From Spirosoma pollinicola (GTDB lineage: Bacteria; Bacteroidota; Bacteroidia; Cytophagales; Spirosomataceae): a DNA stretch of 64,000 nt. Of this stretch, positions 54,034 through 63,260 are shown one piece after another. How positions within the stretch are numbered: the first letter of the stretch is position 1; each line of letters begins with the position of its first letter. The DNA lies in NCBI RefSeq assembly GCF_002831565.1, contig NZ_CP025096.1, positions 4,326,501-4,390,500 on the forward strand, given 5' to 3'. The notes under the pieces are model-generated. The model searched no databases. It was not told the origin of the DNA and saw nothing but the letters and a program-made list of their open reading frames with translations. The position numbers and the translations under genes were made by a program.

Positions 54034-56376
54034 TTAAAAAATATACTTCAGCATAGCCCCCGAATAGACCGTAATCTTCGGCGAGGGATTGTAGGCCAGT
54101 GGGCGGTTGTTGGCCGGGTTAGCAAGGTTAAGGAAAACCAGCGATGAATACGTACTGCTCAACATATTGTCTGAACCCACATACACGTCCAGATTAACGT
54201 GATTCCCCAGCGCACTGCGATACCCCAGCTTTCCATTCACGAGCGTGTAGGCTGGCGCAAAGTGGTTGTTCGGTAGGTTGATGGGCATCTTGTCGACATA
54301 CATCAGGGTGCTGTTCAGGTAAAAACCGGCCCGGACTTCAACATCCACACCGGCATTCAGCATGTTTGGTGCAATACCGGATTCTTTCCTGCCTGTGTAA
54401 TCGACTGTTTTGCCATCACTGTTATTATCGCTTTTGTAATCCTTGTAATAGAAGTCGCTGTATGTGTAGGACGCAAACGGACGAATCAATGACACGACTC
54501 CGGCACCTGGGCGATAGGCGTATTGAAGGGCCAGTTCCAATCCGTTATGCTGAACTTTCCCGGCGTTGGTCGTTATCGAATAGGCGGGTATTGTCGGGGT
54601 GGCGGCAAAACCCTGCGGAACGAGCTTGTCCGTCACGGTCATGTTGAAATAGGCGATTTCGTAGGTGAGCGTTTTATTCAGGAAACTCCCTTTGCTGCCA
54701 ACCTCATAACTCGTTCCTGACTCCGGTCGAAGGTTGTAGTTTACGACGCCCGTTTGCGCGACAACGACCTGGTTGGTCCCCGGTGTCGAATACCCCTCAC
54801 TGACACTGGCGTAGAGCGAAACGTTGTCGGTAACCTGATAGGCCAGTGCTGCCCGTGGAGCTAGTATGGGCTTGAACCGTTTATAGCCAGTCAGGTTGAC
54901 GTACAGGGGCGTTGTTGTAGCCGCCCGCATATCGGTAATGCCATATTCGACATAATTGAGTCCTGCCCCTGCCGACAGGGTCAGTTTTGGCGCCAGTTGC
55001 AAAGCGGCCTGGGCAAACACGCTGTATTGCATCGCCTGTACCTCCAGATCGGAGCGAAGTGCGCCAAGAACCCCACCCGAAAGGCCATAGCTTTTTGTGT
55101 AGTTAAAGTTCTTTAAAAACTCGCCCCCAAGGCTGAATGTTGGTCGGAGAGGACTGGCATCATTGCTATAGGTAAATACGGATCGCCCGCCAAATTTTAA
55201 CTTGTTGGCCTTATTTACCCCGGCCGCAAAGGGCTGATCAATGACCTGTCCACCCACGAAAATAGTGGTTTTATTGGCGAACCGGTCTGTGAACTGATAA
55301 CTGTGGCTGATTCCCGCCCGGGCGCTTTCTGTCTTGATGCTGGCATTGTTGCTAACGTAGGCAGGGTCAGAACTTTCGGGTTGTTCCCGTATCGCTACGC
55401 TGTCTATTTCCCCCGCCAGCAGATCATACGAATTCGTGTAGCCAACAAAGATCGACATCGACCGTTTCGCACTCATATAGGTATCGCTGGTGATACTCAG
55501 GAAATCTTTTGTTGACCCGCCATGCACCCGGAAACCATCGTATTTCTGGTGGCCATAGTTGATGTTCAGGCTGGTGTTGTCTGAACCGGTCTTGATCGAT
55601 GTATTCGTTCGGAACAGGCCATACGATCCGGCCAAAACCTGCTGGCTGATGCTCGTTTTACCAATAGGAGCCCGTTCGGTATACAGATTAACCACGCCAC
55701 CAATGGCGTTGCCGTAGGCGCTGGATGCTGGCCCTTTTAGCACCTCAACCCGGCTGAGGGTTGTAAAATCAATATCATCCAGAAAGGTAGTTCCGTCGCC
55801 ATCCGTAAGGGGAATATCATTCAGGTAAGCCTTGTAGCCGACGCCATTGAAGTTCGTCTGATTGCCATATCCGCGAATAACGATCCGGTTTCCGGCGGCT
55901 ATCGTTCGCATTTCGACCTTCACACCGGGAATCAGGTTAACGTAATTCTGAAGGTGAAGCCCGTTGGTTCGCTGAATATCGCGACTGGTAATCAGGCCAA
56001 CGGCTCCCGCTGTCCGCTGAATCGTCTGGGGCGTTGAATAGCCCGATACGATCACTTCGTTCAGGTCCGTATTGGAGGGGTCCAGTTCAACCGTCAGGCT
56101 GCGCGTCGTTGCTTTAACGCCAACAGTCAGGGTTTGATAGCCAATTGCCGAAAATAGAAGTTGATCGCCTTCATTGGCCGGTAGACTGAATTCACCTTTA
56201 TCATTGGCTGTTGTACCCCGCTGCGTGCCATTGATTAGTACCGAAGCTCCGGCAATGGGTTGAGCATTCGTTGGATCGACAACGCGGCCGGTTATCGCCA
56301 GTTGTGCATATAGGCTGATACTCAAAAAACTAAGCATCAGCAGGAGGCTGATCGTTCGTATATAAGTTGCTTTCAT
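54034..56376 (-). CDS. TonB-dependent receptor of the heme block
   Basis: A 780-residue outer membrane receptor. Start 56376 gives a signal (MKATYIRTISLLLMLSF to SLYAQ); the longer start at 56415 adds 13 residues. A carboxypeptidase-like domain (ITGRVVDPTNAQPIAGASVLI, about 27-110) leads to LNEVIVSGYS, a plug (about 120-230; IVIRGYGNQTNFNGVGYKAYL, LSRVEVLKGPASSAYGNAIGGVVN) and a barrel that ends in AMLKYIF. The heme substrate is inferred from the HmuTUV genes behind it; iron chelates or cobalamin are possible too. A perfect 13-bp hairpin lies between it and the upstream small membrane-protein gene. Confidence 0.9.
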   Translation of the reverse strand: MKATYIRTISLLLMLSFLSISLYAQLAITGRVVDPTNAQPIAGASVLINGTQRGTTANDKGEFSLPANEGDQLLFSAIGYQTLTVGVKATTRSLTVELDPSNTDLNEVIVSGYSTPQTIQRTAGAVGLITSRDIQRTNGLHLQNYVNLIPGVKVEMRTIAAGNRIVIRGYGNQTNFNGVGYKAYLNDIPLTDGDGTTFLDDIDFTTLSRVEVLKGPASSAYGNAIGGVVNLYTERAPIGKTSISQQVLAGSYGLFRTNTSIKTGSDNTSLNINYGHQKYDGFRVHGGSTKDFLSITSDTYMSAKRSMSIFVGYTNSYDLLAGEIDSVAIREQPESSDPAYVSNNASIKTESARAGISHSYQFTDRFANKTTIFVGGQVIDQPFAAGVNKANKLKFGGRSVFTYSNDASPLRPTFSLGGEFLKNFNYTKSYGLSGGVLGALRSDLEVQAMQYSVFAQAALQLAPKLTLSAGAGLNYVEYGITDMRAATTTPLYVNLTGYKRFKPILAPRAALAYQVTDNVSLYASVSEGYSTPGTNQVVVAQTGVVNYNLRPESGTSYEVGSKGSFLNKTLTYEIAYFNMTVTDKLVPQGFAATPTIPAYSITTNAGKVQHNGLELALQYAYRPGAGVVSLIRPFASYTYSDFYYKDYKSDNNSDGKTVDYTGRKESGIAPNMLNAGVDVEVRAGFYLNSTLMYVDKMPINLPNNHFAPAYTLVNGKLGYRSALGNHVNLDVYVGSDNMLSSTYSSLVFLNLANPANNRPLAYNPSPKITVYSGAMLKYIF

Positions 56377-56415
56377 GAAGCAGGTTGTTGATTTGTAAAA
56401 TGAAGGACATACCAC

Positions 56416-56445
56416 CTGAGGAGACGCATATTTGCGTCTCCTCAG
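56416..56445. terminator. 13-bp perfect hairpin before heme receptor
   Basis: CTGAGGAGACGCA and TGCGTCTCCTCAG pair perfectly around TATT. It lies 57 bases after the stop of the upstream gene and 40 bases before the receptor start, without a T-run. It may be an attenuator or a dispersed palindrome; a second AGACGC/GCGTCT pair lies about 40 bases on. Confidence 0.6.
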
Positions 56446-56502
56446 ATAAATGGTTTTGCTACTGAAACTTGCTGATGTGATAGCAGACGCAGCCAGGCGT
56501 CT

Positions 56503-57042
56503 CTACAGATTGGGCGGTGGCGACGGAATGTCCAGTTGCGGGAGCTGGATTCGGGGCGACGTATACGAAAAGAAAGGCACCGCTGCGGGCAAAACAGGTC
56601 GAACCAACGGGTCCATACCTGCCGAACCGGGAAGAATAAACGGGCAAAACCATTTTACCCGTTTTGCTGCGGTATCAGAAAAGGGGTCATTCCGGGCCGG
56701 GCGTTTATAGAGCCATGCGGCTTCATGCCTTAGCGTTGTTTCGGCTTCGTCGCGGAAGCCATACACGTAGACCGAATCAGATCGAATTTCACGGTGCAGC
56801 ACATCGACCATGTCTCCCTGCCACTCATATTCGCCCTCGTTGAGCAGGTAAGCGTTTTCGGTAGTCAGGTCAGCTTTGGCAACGGTGATCAAAACGAGTT
56901 CATCGGCAGAAAAATAGGACTGGTGCGCAAATGCCCATTTGGCCATCCATTCACGGGCGTAGTAATAGCCATACAGGCTAAACAACGCCAGAGTTACTGT
57001 CGCCAGAAGGATACGGGCACTATAAATACGACTAAAGCGCAT
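56503..57042 (-). CDS. small membrane-anchored protein upstream of heme receptor
   Basis: I do not recognise a family. The 179-residue product has one N-terminal membrane segment (IYSARILLATVTLALFSLYGYYYA, about 6-29), then a soluble part (YFSADELVLITVAKADLT, YEWQGDMVDVLHREIRSDSVYVYGFRDEAE) and a C-terminal Pro-rich tail (PRIQLPQLDIPSPPP). By orientation and distance it is first in the run with the heme receptor, so it could be an accessory of heme uptake or of energy coupling; that is inference only. No cysteine or heme motif stands out. Confidence 0.75.
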   Translation of the reverse strand: MRFSRIYSARILLATVTLALFSLYGYYYAREWMAKWAFAHQSYFSADELVLITVAKADLTTENAYLLNEGEYEWQGDMVDVLHREIRSDSVYVYGFRDEAETTLRHEAAWLYKRPARNDPFSDTAAKRVKWFCPFILPGSAGMDPLVRPVLPAAVPFFSYTSPRIQLPQLDIPSPPPNL

Positions 57043-57066
57043 GGAACTGATGGGGCAATTTAAAAC

Positions 57067-57227
57067 CTGTTCAAACTTTTATTTCTTAGATAGCATTAGG
57101 TGATTTTTGTCATCCCGAGGAACGAGGGATCTTCGGTAGCATCAAAAAAGCCTACTACCGAAGATCCCTCGTTCCTCGGGATGACAAAAATCACTTATTA
57201 CCAAATCACTTATGAAAGTTTAAACAG
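57067..57227. mobile_element. MITE-like palindromic element, copy 2
   Basis: The ends CTGTTCAAACTTT and AAAGTTTAAACAG (57067-57079 and 57215-57227) are inverted repeats. Inside there is a perfect 40-bp stem (57100-57139 with 57155-57194), whose arm contains GTCATCCCGAGGAACGAG, a word I associate with dispersed repeats in many Bacteroidota genomes. It shares its outer parts with 36248-36365. It lies in the gap between the small membrane-protein gene and the BNR gene and has no coding capacity. Confidence 0.7.
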
Positions 57228-57277
57228 CTTCTTAGAGTAACGGGCCAACCTCAACCGTTTGGCCGTTGACGATAAAA

Positions 57278-60200
57278 TCACATTCCAACGGCCTTGTTTG
57301 ATTTGATGACTTTGTCCAACGCTGTGAGTTGTTTGGTTAGCTCGCCCGATAACTCTTCATATACCTTGTAAGAGCCGCTTGTTGGTTTATTATCACCGCT
57401 TTCTATACTGCGCCACAGGGCGGCCAGCCGGTTGTTCAGCTTGATCGGGAAGTTAAGCGGGTCCTGTCCACTCTGGTTGCGGATCTGGTACAGATTCTCC
57501 TCGATAATGCTCAACTGCTCTTTCAGTTTCTGATTGGCCGAACTGTCGGGTTGTTTCGTTAGTTTTTCCTTCAGTGTCCGAATCTGAACGACGGCGTCGT
57601 TGGCTTTGCTGGTCTCGTCCCGCAGTTTCATCGCCATGTTGAACTGCTCCTGCACATCGGCAGCAGTTACGCCTTTCAGGCGTGGGTCAAGTCTGATCTC
57701 AAAGGGTTGGGTAAACGATTCAGCACCAACCGTAAGCCGTACCTGATACTGGCCGGGCAAGGCCAGCGGTCCCGATGTTGGCCGCGCTCCCCACATAATC
57801 ATGCCTTTGAAATAGGTCGCCCCCGGGTAGCGAAGATCCCATTCATACCGATTCAGCCCGGCCGCTGTTGTGGGTAGCTTTACCTTAGGCTTGCCTGGTT
57901 CATCATCGTCGTCATCCTCACCCATTTTGGGATTTGTTGGCTTGTTGCCGGTGAACGACTGGATAACCGTTCCGGCCGCGTCCAGAATTTCGACCTTGAC
58001 ACTATCGGCCTTTTTCGCCAGATAGTATTGAAAAACAGCGGGCTGCACCCGCCGAACGGCATAGTACGGCTTGAATAAATGCACCGGTTTTTTTGCCAGA
58101 TCGGGCGTGAACTCCCGAATGGGCGCAATATCGTCCAGCACGTAAATCGACCGGCCGTGTGTGCCAATCACAACATCTTTCTCCGTAACCTGGATGTCCG
58201 AAATTTGCGTATTAGGCAGTTTTAATTGCAGCGGCTGCCAGGTTCCACCATCATTGAACGATACCCAGACACCGTGCTCCATACCGGCGTAGAGCAGGCC
58301 GGGCCGCGTAATGTCTTCCCGAATCGAGTGGGCAAAATCATCGGCGTGCAAGCCGGTAATGATCTTTTTCCAGGTTTTTCCGTAGTCATCTGTTTTCCAG
58401 AGATAAGGTGTTCTGTCGTCCATCTGATACCGTTTCGCGGCTACATAGGCGGTACCTGGCTTGTGCCGTGAGGCCTCGATGAGACTCACCCGCGTGTTCT
58501 TTGGCATATCGGGCGGAGTAATTTTCTGCCAGCTTTTGCCGTGATCGCGGGTGATGTGGATCAAGCCATCGTCAGAACCCGCCCAGATTGTGTTAACGTC
58601 ATGGAAGGAGGGGGCCAGGGCAAACACGGTCGCGTAGATTTCGGGGCCGTTCATGTCCATCGTGATGACCCCGCCACTTTTTCCAAGCGTTGCTGTGTCG
58701 GCATAAGTCAGGTCCGGGCTAATTTTTTCCCAGCTCTGGCCTTCATTACTGGATACCCAGACGTGTTGCGAACAGGCATACAGCCGGTTTGGGTCTTTTG
58801 GCGAGAATACGATCGGATAGGTCCACTGCCAGCGTTCCGGAAGGGCACTGGCGGGTTCGCCGGAGAAGAAACGCGGGTATATCTGTACATCGCGGGTTTG
58901 GCCTGTCGACCGGTCGTAGCGTGTTAACAGGGCACCCTGACTACCGGCGTAAAAGATGTCGGGATTCTTTGGGTCCTGAGCAATGTAGCCACTTTCGCCA
59001 CCACCCACATCGTAGCCCCATTCACCTTTTTTGATACTATTACCTTTCACTAACTTATTTGTCCATCCTTCACTGGCCACGGCCACGGTCGAATTGTCCT
59101 GCTGGGCACCGGCAATGTGATAGGGAAAATCATTCGTTGCCGTAATATGATAGAGCTGCGCGGTCGGGAAGTTTTCATCCGTCCAGGTTTTGCCACTGTT
59201 GACCGATACCGCACCACCACCATCGTTGGCCGTGATCATGCGGGTCGAGTCGGCCGGGTCAATCCACAGGTCGTGATTATCACCGTGAGGAACGGTGATC
59301 GTTTTATCGAATTTTACTCCGCCATCCGACGATTTGTAAAAGCCGACGTTCAGGCAATAGACCCCATTTTTGTCGAGCGGATCAGCGTAAATACGGGAGT
59401 AGTAAAAAGCCCGCTGCCGTAGCTTCCGTTCATCATTAACCTGTTTCCAGGTCATACCGGCATCATCGGAGCGATAAACGCCCCCATCTTCCGCTTCGAC
59501 AATGGCCCATACCCGATTGTTGTCTACGGGCGAAACCGTTACACCAATTTTACCAACAGTGCCCTTGGGCATTCCCGGCTTACGGGTCAGCTCGGTCCAG
59601 GTATCGCCCCCGTCGGTCGATTTAAACAAGCCGGAAGCACCTCCACCACCCCACATTTTCCAGGGCGTCCGGTATACCTGCCAGATGGATGCATACAGTA
59701 CGTTTGGGTTCTTACGGTCTATGATAATGTCGACCCCACCGGCTTTATCCCCTTTATACAGTACTTTTTTCCAACTCTTCCCCCCATCCGTCGTTCGGAA
59801 AATACCGCGTTCCTCATTTGGACCATAAGGGTGACCAAGGGCGGCCACATAGACAATATCCGGGTTTGTGGGGTGGACACGAACCCGGGCAATAGCCTGC
59901 GTATTTTTCAGGCCAATGTTTGTCCAGGTTTTTCCGGCATTGGTCGTTTTGTAGACGCCATCACCCTGCATAATATTACCTCGAAGCTGCGTTTCTCCGG
60001 TTCCAATGTACACGATATCGGGGTTGGTTTCCGCAACCGCAACGGCGCCAACAGACGAACTGTTCAACTGCCCGTCTGTAACCGGCGACCAGCTTTGACC
60101 CCCATCCGTCGTTTTCCAGAGCCCTCCGCCTACAGCCCCAAAGTAATACTCCAGTTTACGGCTAGGCGATCCGGCGGCTCCCAGTGACCGACCTCCCCGA

Positions 60201-60331
60201 GTTGGGCCGATATTTCGCCAGGCCATCCCTTTAAAAACGGGATTGATCGCTGTATCGGCTTGCGCCAAAAGTTGATTGTTGACGATTGTACTGCAAACGA
60301 CTGCAAAGCATATAAAGACAAAACACTTCAT
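57278..60331 (-). CDS. secreted BNR/sortilin-like beta-propeller protein (paralogue 2 of 3)
   Basis: A 1017-residue exported protein (signal 1-25, NNQLLAQ) with repeated Asp-box units: KTTDGGQSWSPVTDG, KTTNAGKTWTNIG, RTTDGGKSWKKVL, KSTDGGDTWTELT, ITRDHGKSWQKIT. A beta-propeller pair spans about 35-720, followed by a beta-domain (AAGLNRYEWDLRYPGATYF) and a helical C-terminus. It shares layout, start (WRNIGPTRGGRS) and tail with the copies at 47.9 and 63.3 kb. Function unknown: the VPS10-like fold suggests ligand binding or a peptide/glycan-related role. An exact TTG-N21-TAAGTTTG promoter lies about 100 bases upstream. Confidence 0.9.
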   Translation of the reverse strand: MKCFVFICFAVVCSTIVNNQLLAQADTAINPVFKGMAWRNIGPTRGGRSLGAAGSPSRKLEYYFGAVGGGLWKTTDGGQSWSPVTDGQLNSSSVGAVAVAETNPDIVYIGTGETQLRGNIMQGDGVYKTTNAGKTWTNIGLKNTQAIARVRVHPTNPDIVYVAALGHPYGPNEERGIFRTTDGGKSWKKVLYKGDKAGGVDIIIDRKNPNVLYASIWQVYRTPWKMWGGGGASGLFKSTDGGDTWTELTRKPGMPKGTVGKIGVTVSPVDNNRVWAIVEAEDGGVYRSDDAGMTWKQVNDERKLRQRAFYYSRIYADPLDKNGVYCLNVGFYKSSDGGVKFDKTITVPHGDNHDLWIDPADSTRMITANDGGGAVSVNSGKTWTDENFPTAQLYHITATNDFPYHIAGAQQDNSTVAVASEGWTNKLVKGNSIKKGEWGYDVGGGESGYIAQDPKNPDIFYAGSQGALLTRYDRSTGQTRDVQIYPRFFSGEPASALPERWQWTYPIVFSPKDPNRLYACSQHVWVSSNEGQSWEKISPDLTYADTATLGKSGGVITMDMNGPEIYATVFALAPSFHDVNTIWAGSDDGLIHITRDHGKSWQKITPPDMPKNTRVSLIEASRHKPGTAYVAAKRYQMDDRTPYLWKTDDYGKTWKKIITGLHADDFAHSIREDITRPGLLYAGMEHGVWVSFNDGGTWQPLQLKLPNTQISDIQVTEKDVVIGTHGRSIYVLDDIAPIREFTPDLAKKPVHLFKPYYAVRRVQPAVFQYYLAKKADSVKVEILDAAGTVIQSFTGNKPTNPKMGEDDDDDEPGKPKVKLPTTAAGLNRYEWDLRYPGATYFKGMIMWGARPTSGPLALPGQYQVRLTVGAESFTQPFEIRLDPRLKGVTAADVQEQFNMAMKLRDETSKANDAVVQIRTLKEKLTKQPDSSANQKLKEQLSIIEENLYQIRNQSGQDPLNFPIKLNNRLAALWRSIESGDNKPTSGSYKVYEELSGELTKQLTALDKVIKSNKAVGM

Positions 60332-60432
60332 CAGGAGAGAGTTTTTATGAAAATCCGTTGATTTGCTGGTATGTTAAGGAGAACCAAACCATACACATCG
60401 GGCGGGTTTGGGGCAACCGATTGTGAATCAGA

Positions 60433-60464
60433 CAAACTTAGGAAAGTCCTATTCTAATTCACAA
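60433..60464 (-). promoter_or_regulatory. promoter of BNR paralogue 2
   Basis: On the minus strand TTG, 21 bases, TAAGTTTG: both elements of the Bacteroidota consensus are exact. Expected start near 60426, leader about 95 bases. Confidence 0.55.
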
Positions 60465-60593
60465 TAAAGACGCTAAGAATATATTCTGCATTTCGAAATC
60501 AGGGCAAATTTTAAGGTAAACGAATTTCTGGTTATTGCCTGTTTATTTTCTTTTGAGACTTCGCGGCAAAATAAATACTAAATCAGCACAAGT

Positions 60594-60628
60594 TTTTGGA
60601 GCGATTGTGAAACGCGTTTTTAGCTTTG
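60594..60628 (+). promoter_or_regulatory. promoter of the hemoglobin-type TonB receptor
   Basis: TTTTTG (60594-60599), 21 bases, TAGCTTTG (60621-60628): exact -33 and -7 elements with the same spacing as the promoter facing left. Expected start near 60635, leader about 130 bases. Confidence 0.55.
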
Positions 60629-60765
60629 TGATATTAAAAAATTATTAAAATTCTACTTGTTAATAAGTAAATTCTTTCACGCAGATAGGTTGCAAAAATT
60701 GTCTGTTAGCGCTGGAAGTGCCTACAGACTGTACAAATTGGCCGCCTTTTTTCTATTCAGTTCGC

Positions 60766-63177
60766 ATGAAACAACTTCTCTGCTCGCTTCTTTGTCTAAC
60801 CTCTTTTCTTGCTTCGGCTCAATCCATCACTGTTCGGGATAAAGGATCCTTGCAACCGATTGAAAATGTAGAAATCAGGTCATCTTCCGATGCCGCTTCG
60901 ACTCATTTTACAGATCGTGCGGGCAAGTCGAATTCGTCAACGTCGTCTGATACTGACCGGCTGGTGTTCCGGCGAGTCGGTTACCAAACGGTTGAGTACA
61001 CTGTGGCCCAATTGCGTTCGCTGAACTTCATGGTACTGCTGGCGGAGAAACAACTGGAACTGAATGAGGTGGTGGTAGCTGCCAACCGTACAGCCGAACC
61101 CGTATCGCGTCTGGCTCAATCCATCCGGGTGATTACGCGAAATGAACTGCGGTTTCTCAATCAGCCGACTATGGCCGAGGTATTACAGCAAAGTGGTCAG
61201 GTACTGGTTCAGAAAAGCCAGCTCGGTGGTGGAAGCCCCATTCTTCGGGGGTTTGAAGCCAATAAAGTGCTGATCGTGGTCGATGGTGTCCGGATGAACA
61301 ATGCCATATTTCGAGGGGGACATTTGCAGAATATCCTGACCGTCGACAATGCTGCTTTAGAACGGGTTGAAGTAGCCCTGGGGCCGGGTTCTGTAGTCTA
61401 TGGCAGCGATGCGTTGGGTGGTGTCATCTATGTTCAGACACTGGCACCCAGGCTGAGTGGGTCGGCCAAAACGGCGGTGAATGCAAATGGATTTGTTCGC
61501 TACAGCAGTGCGATGCAGGAAAAAACGGCTCATGCCGACTGGAATGTTGGTTTCCAAAAATGGGCCTTTACGACCAGCCTGACCGCATCTGACTTCGGCG
61601 ATTTGCGGCAGGGCAAACAGCGGAGCGTCGACATGGGGCAGTTGGGACTACGCCCTTTTTATGCTGGACATGAGAACAACGTCGACGTCAAACTCGTCAA
61701 TACCGACCCTTCGATTCAAGTATCCTCTGGCTATAAGCAAATCGACTTGTTGCAAAAGGTATTGTTTCAGCCAACCGACCGCACCCGGCATCTGCTGAAT
61801 GTTCAGTTTTCAACCAGCAGCGATATTCCCCGGTATGACCGGCTCACCGAAGTTGACGCCAAAGGGAATCTCAGCCATGCTCAATGGTATTACGGCCCTC
61901 AGCAACGGTTGCTGGCTTCCTATGGTCTGACAAAGCAGTTTACGTCGGGCATAGCGGATGAATTGACATTCATTGCCGCTTACCAATCCATTGAAGAAAG
62001 TCGCCATAATCGTCGGTTTAGTAATTATGGGTTGCAACATCGTACCGAACAGGTAGGCGTCTGGACAATGAATGCTGATTTAAAAAAGAAACTGGCTGAT
62101 ACCCACACGCTGCGTTACGGACTGGAAGCGACCTATAATACCGTTCGGTCGACGGCCTATCGAGAAAATATCTTCACCGGTAAAGTTGATCCGCTGGATA
62201 CCCGCTACCCCGATGGCGGAGCCAATACCCAGTCGCTGGCGGGCTATATGTCGGGAACGGTGAATGTCAGTGATCGCTCAACGCTAACCTACGGTGGCCG
62301 TTATGCGTACAACCGGTTGTATGCTAAATTCAATGATAAAACATTTTTTCCGTTCCCCTTCGACGATATTACCCAACAGGCCGGTGCATTGACGGGTAGT
62401 CTCGGTTGGGTAACTCGTTTGCCGGGTGCGTGGCGTCTGGCCTCTTCGCTTTCGTCGGGCTATCGGGTGCCAAATGTGGATGATCTGGCCAAAGTGTTCG
62501 AATCGGTGGTGGGCACGCTCATTGTTCCAAACCCCAATCTCAAACCCGAACGGACGTACACTCTCGACGCCAGCAGTCAAAAGCGGCTGGCCGAACGGGT
62601 ATCGCTGGAGGTAGATGCTTTTTATACCGTATATAACAACGCGATCACTACCCGGCCGGGCACCTTGAATGGACAAAGCCAACTCGTTTATAATGGTCAG
62701 ACGAGCCGGATTGTTACGCAGCGTAATGCGCAGCAGGCAAGGCTTTACGGGGCCAGTGCGCAGATAACCGCAGACCTTACCCAAACGCTGACCCTATTTG
62801 GCACTGTTACGTACACAAAAGGGCGCATTTTGACGGATACAACCGCTTACCCCCTCGACCATATTCCACCCGTTTACGGAAAGGGTGGCCTTCGGTTAAC
62901 GATCAGGCAGTTCAGGGCCGAAGCCAATGTATTGTTTAACGGATGGAAACGGCTGAAAGACTATAATCTGTCCGGGGAGGATAATATCGTTTACGCCACA
63001 CCACAGGGTATGCCTGCCTGGCAAACGATAAATGTTCGAGCCAGCTACCAGGTGAATCGCTATGTACAGGTGCAGGCATCGCTGGAAAATATACTGGATC
63101 GCAACTACCGGGTTTTTGCGTCGGGAATCAGTGCGCCGGGTCAAAATCTGGTACTCAGCCTGCGAGGGACGCTATGA
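60766..63177 (+). CDS. TonB-dependent receptor of the hemoglobin/transferrin type
   Basis: An 803-residue outer membrane receptor. The start at 60766 gives a clean signal (MKQLLCSLLCLTSFLASAQ); the earlier ATG at 60718 adds 16 residues. A short, degenerate beta-domain (about 20-95) precedes the plug (about 110-225) with PILRGFEANKVLIVVDGVRMNNAIFRGGHLQNI and PGSVVYGSDALGGVIYVQT, the marks of hemoglobin/heme receptors (HmuR/HpuB-like). The barrel ends in LVLSLRGTL, without the usual terminal aromatic. It is followed after 83 bp by BNR paralogue 3. Confidence 0.92.
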   Translation: MKQLLCSLLCLTSFLASAQSITVRDKGSLQPIENVEIRSSSDAASTHFTDRAGKSNSSTSSDTDRLVFRRVGYQTVEYTVAQLRSLNFMVLLAEKQLELNEVVVAANRTAEPVSRLAQSIRVITRNELRFLNQPTMAEVLQQSGQVLVQKSQLGGGSPILRGFEANKVLIVVDGVRMNNAIFRGGHLQNILTVDNAALERVEVALGPGSVVYGSDALGGVIYVQTLAPRLSGSAKTAVNANGFVRYSSAMQEKTAHADWNVGFQKWAFTTSLTASDFGDLRQGKQRSVDMGQLGLRPFYAGHENNVDVKLVNTDPSIQVSSGYKQIDLLQKVLFQPTDRTRHLLNVQFSTSSDIPRYDRLTEVDAKGNLSHAQWYYGPQQRLLASYGLTKQFTSGIADELTFIAAYQSIEESRHNRRFSNYGLQHRTEQVGVWTMNADLKKKLADTHTLRYGLEATYNTVRSTAYRENIFTGKVDPLDTRYPDGGANTQSLAGYMSGTVNVSDRSTLTYGGRYAYNRLYAKFNDKTFFPFPFDDITQQAGALTGSLGWVTRLPGAWRLASSLSSGYRVPNVDDLAKVFESVVGTLIVPNPNLKPERTYTLDASSQKRLAERVSLEVDAFYTVYNNAITTRPGTLNGQSQLVYNGQTSRIVTQRNAQQARLYGASAQITADLTQTLTLFGTVTYTKGRILTDTTAYPLDHIPPVYGKGGLRLTIRQFRAEANVLFNGWKRLKDYNLSGEDNIVYATPQGMPAWQTINVRASYQVNRYVQVQASLENILDRNYRVFASGISAPGQNLVLSLRGTL

Positions 63178-63260
63178 AATGTTGCTAATCGAACTATTTA
63201 ATGTCTTTTTATGCATTGCGATGCATTATTTTGTATTATCGCAAACTAACAGAATAGTTC

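Larger units (their letters stand above)
60332..60765. other. 434-bp divergent intergenic region with two facing promoters
   Basis: The region between the BNR gene and the TonB receptor has two clear Bacteroidota-type promoters, one for each direction (60433-60464 and 60594-60628). The rest is AT-rich and has no coding frame that I can support. Confidence 0.6.
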
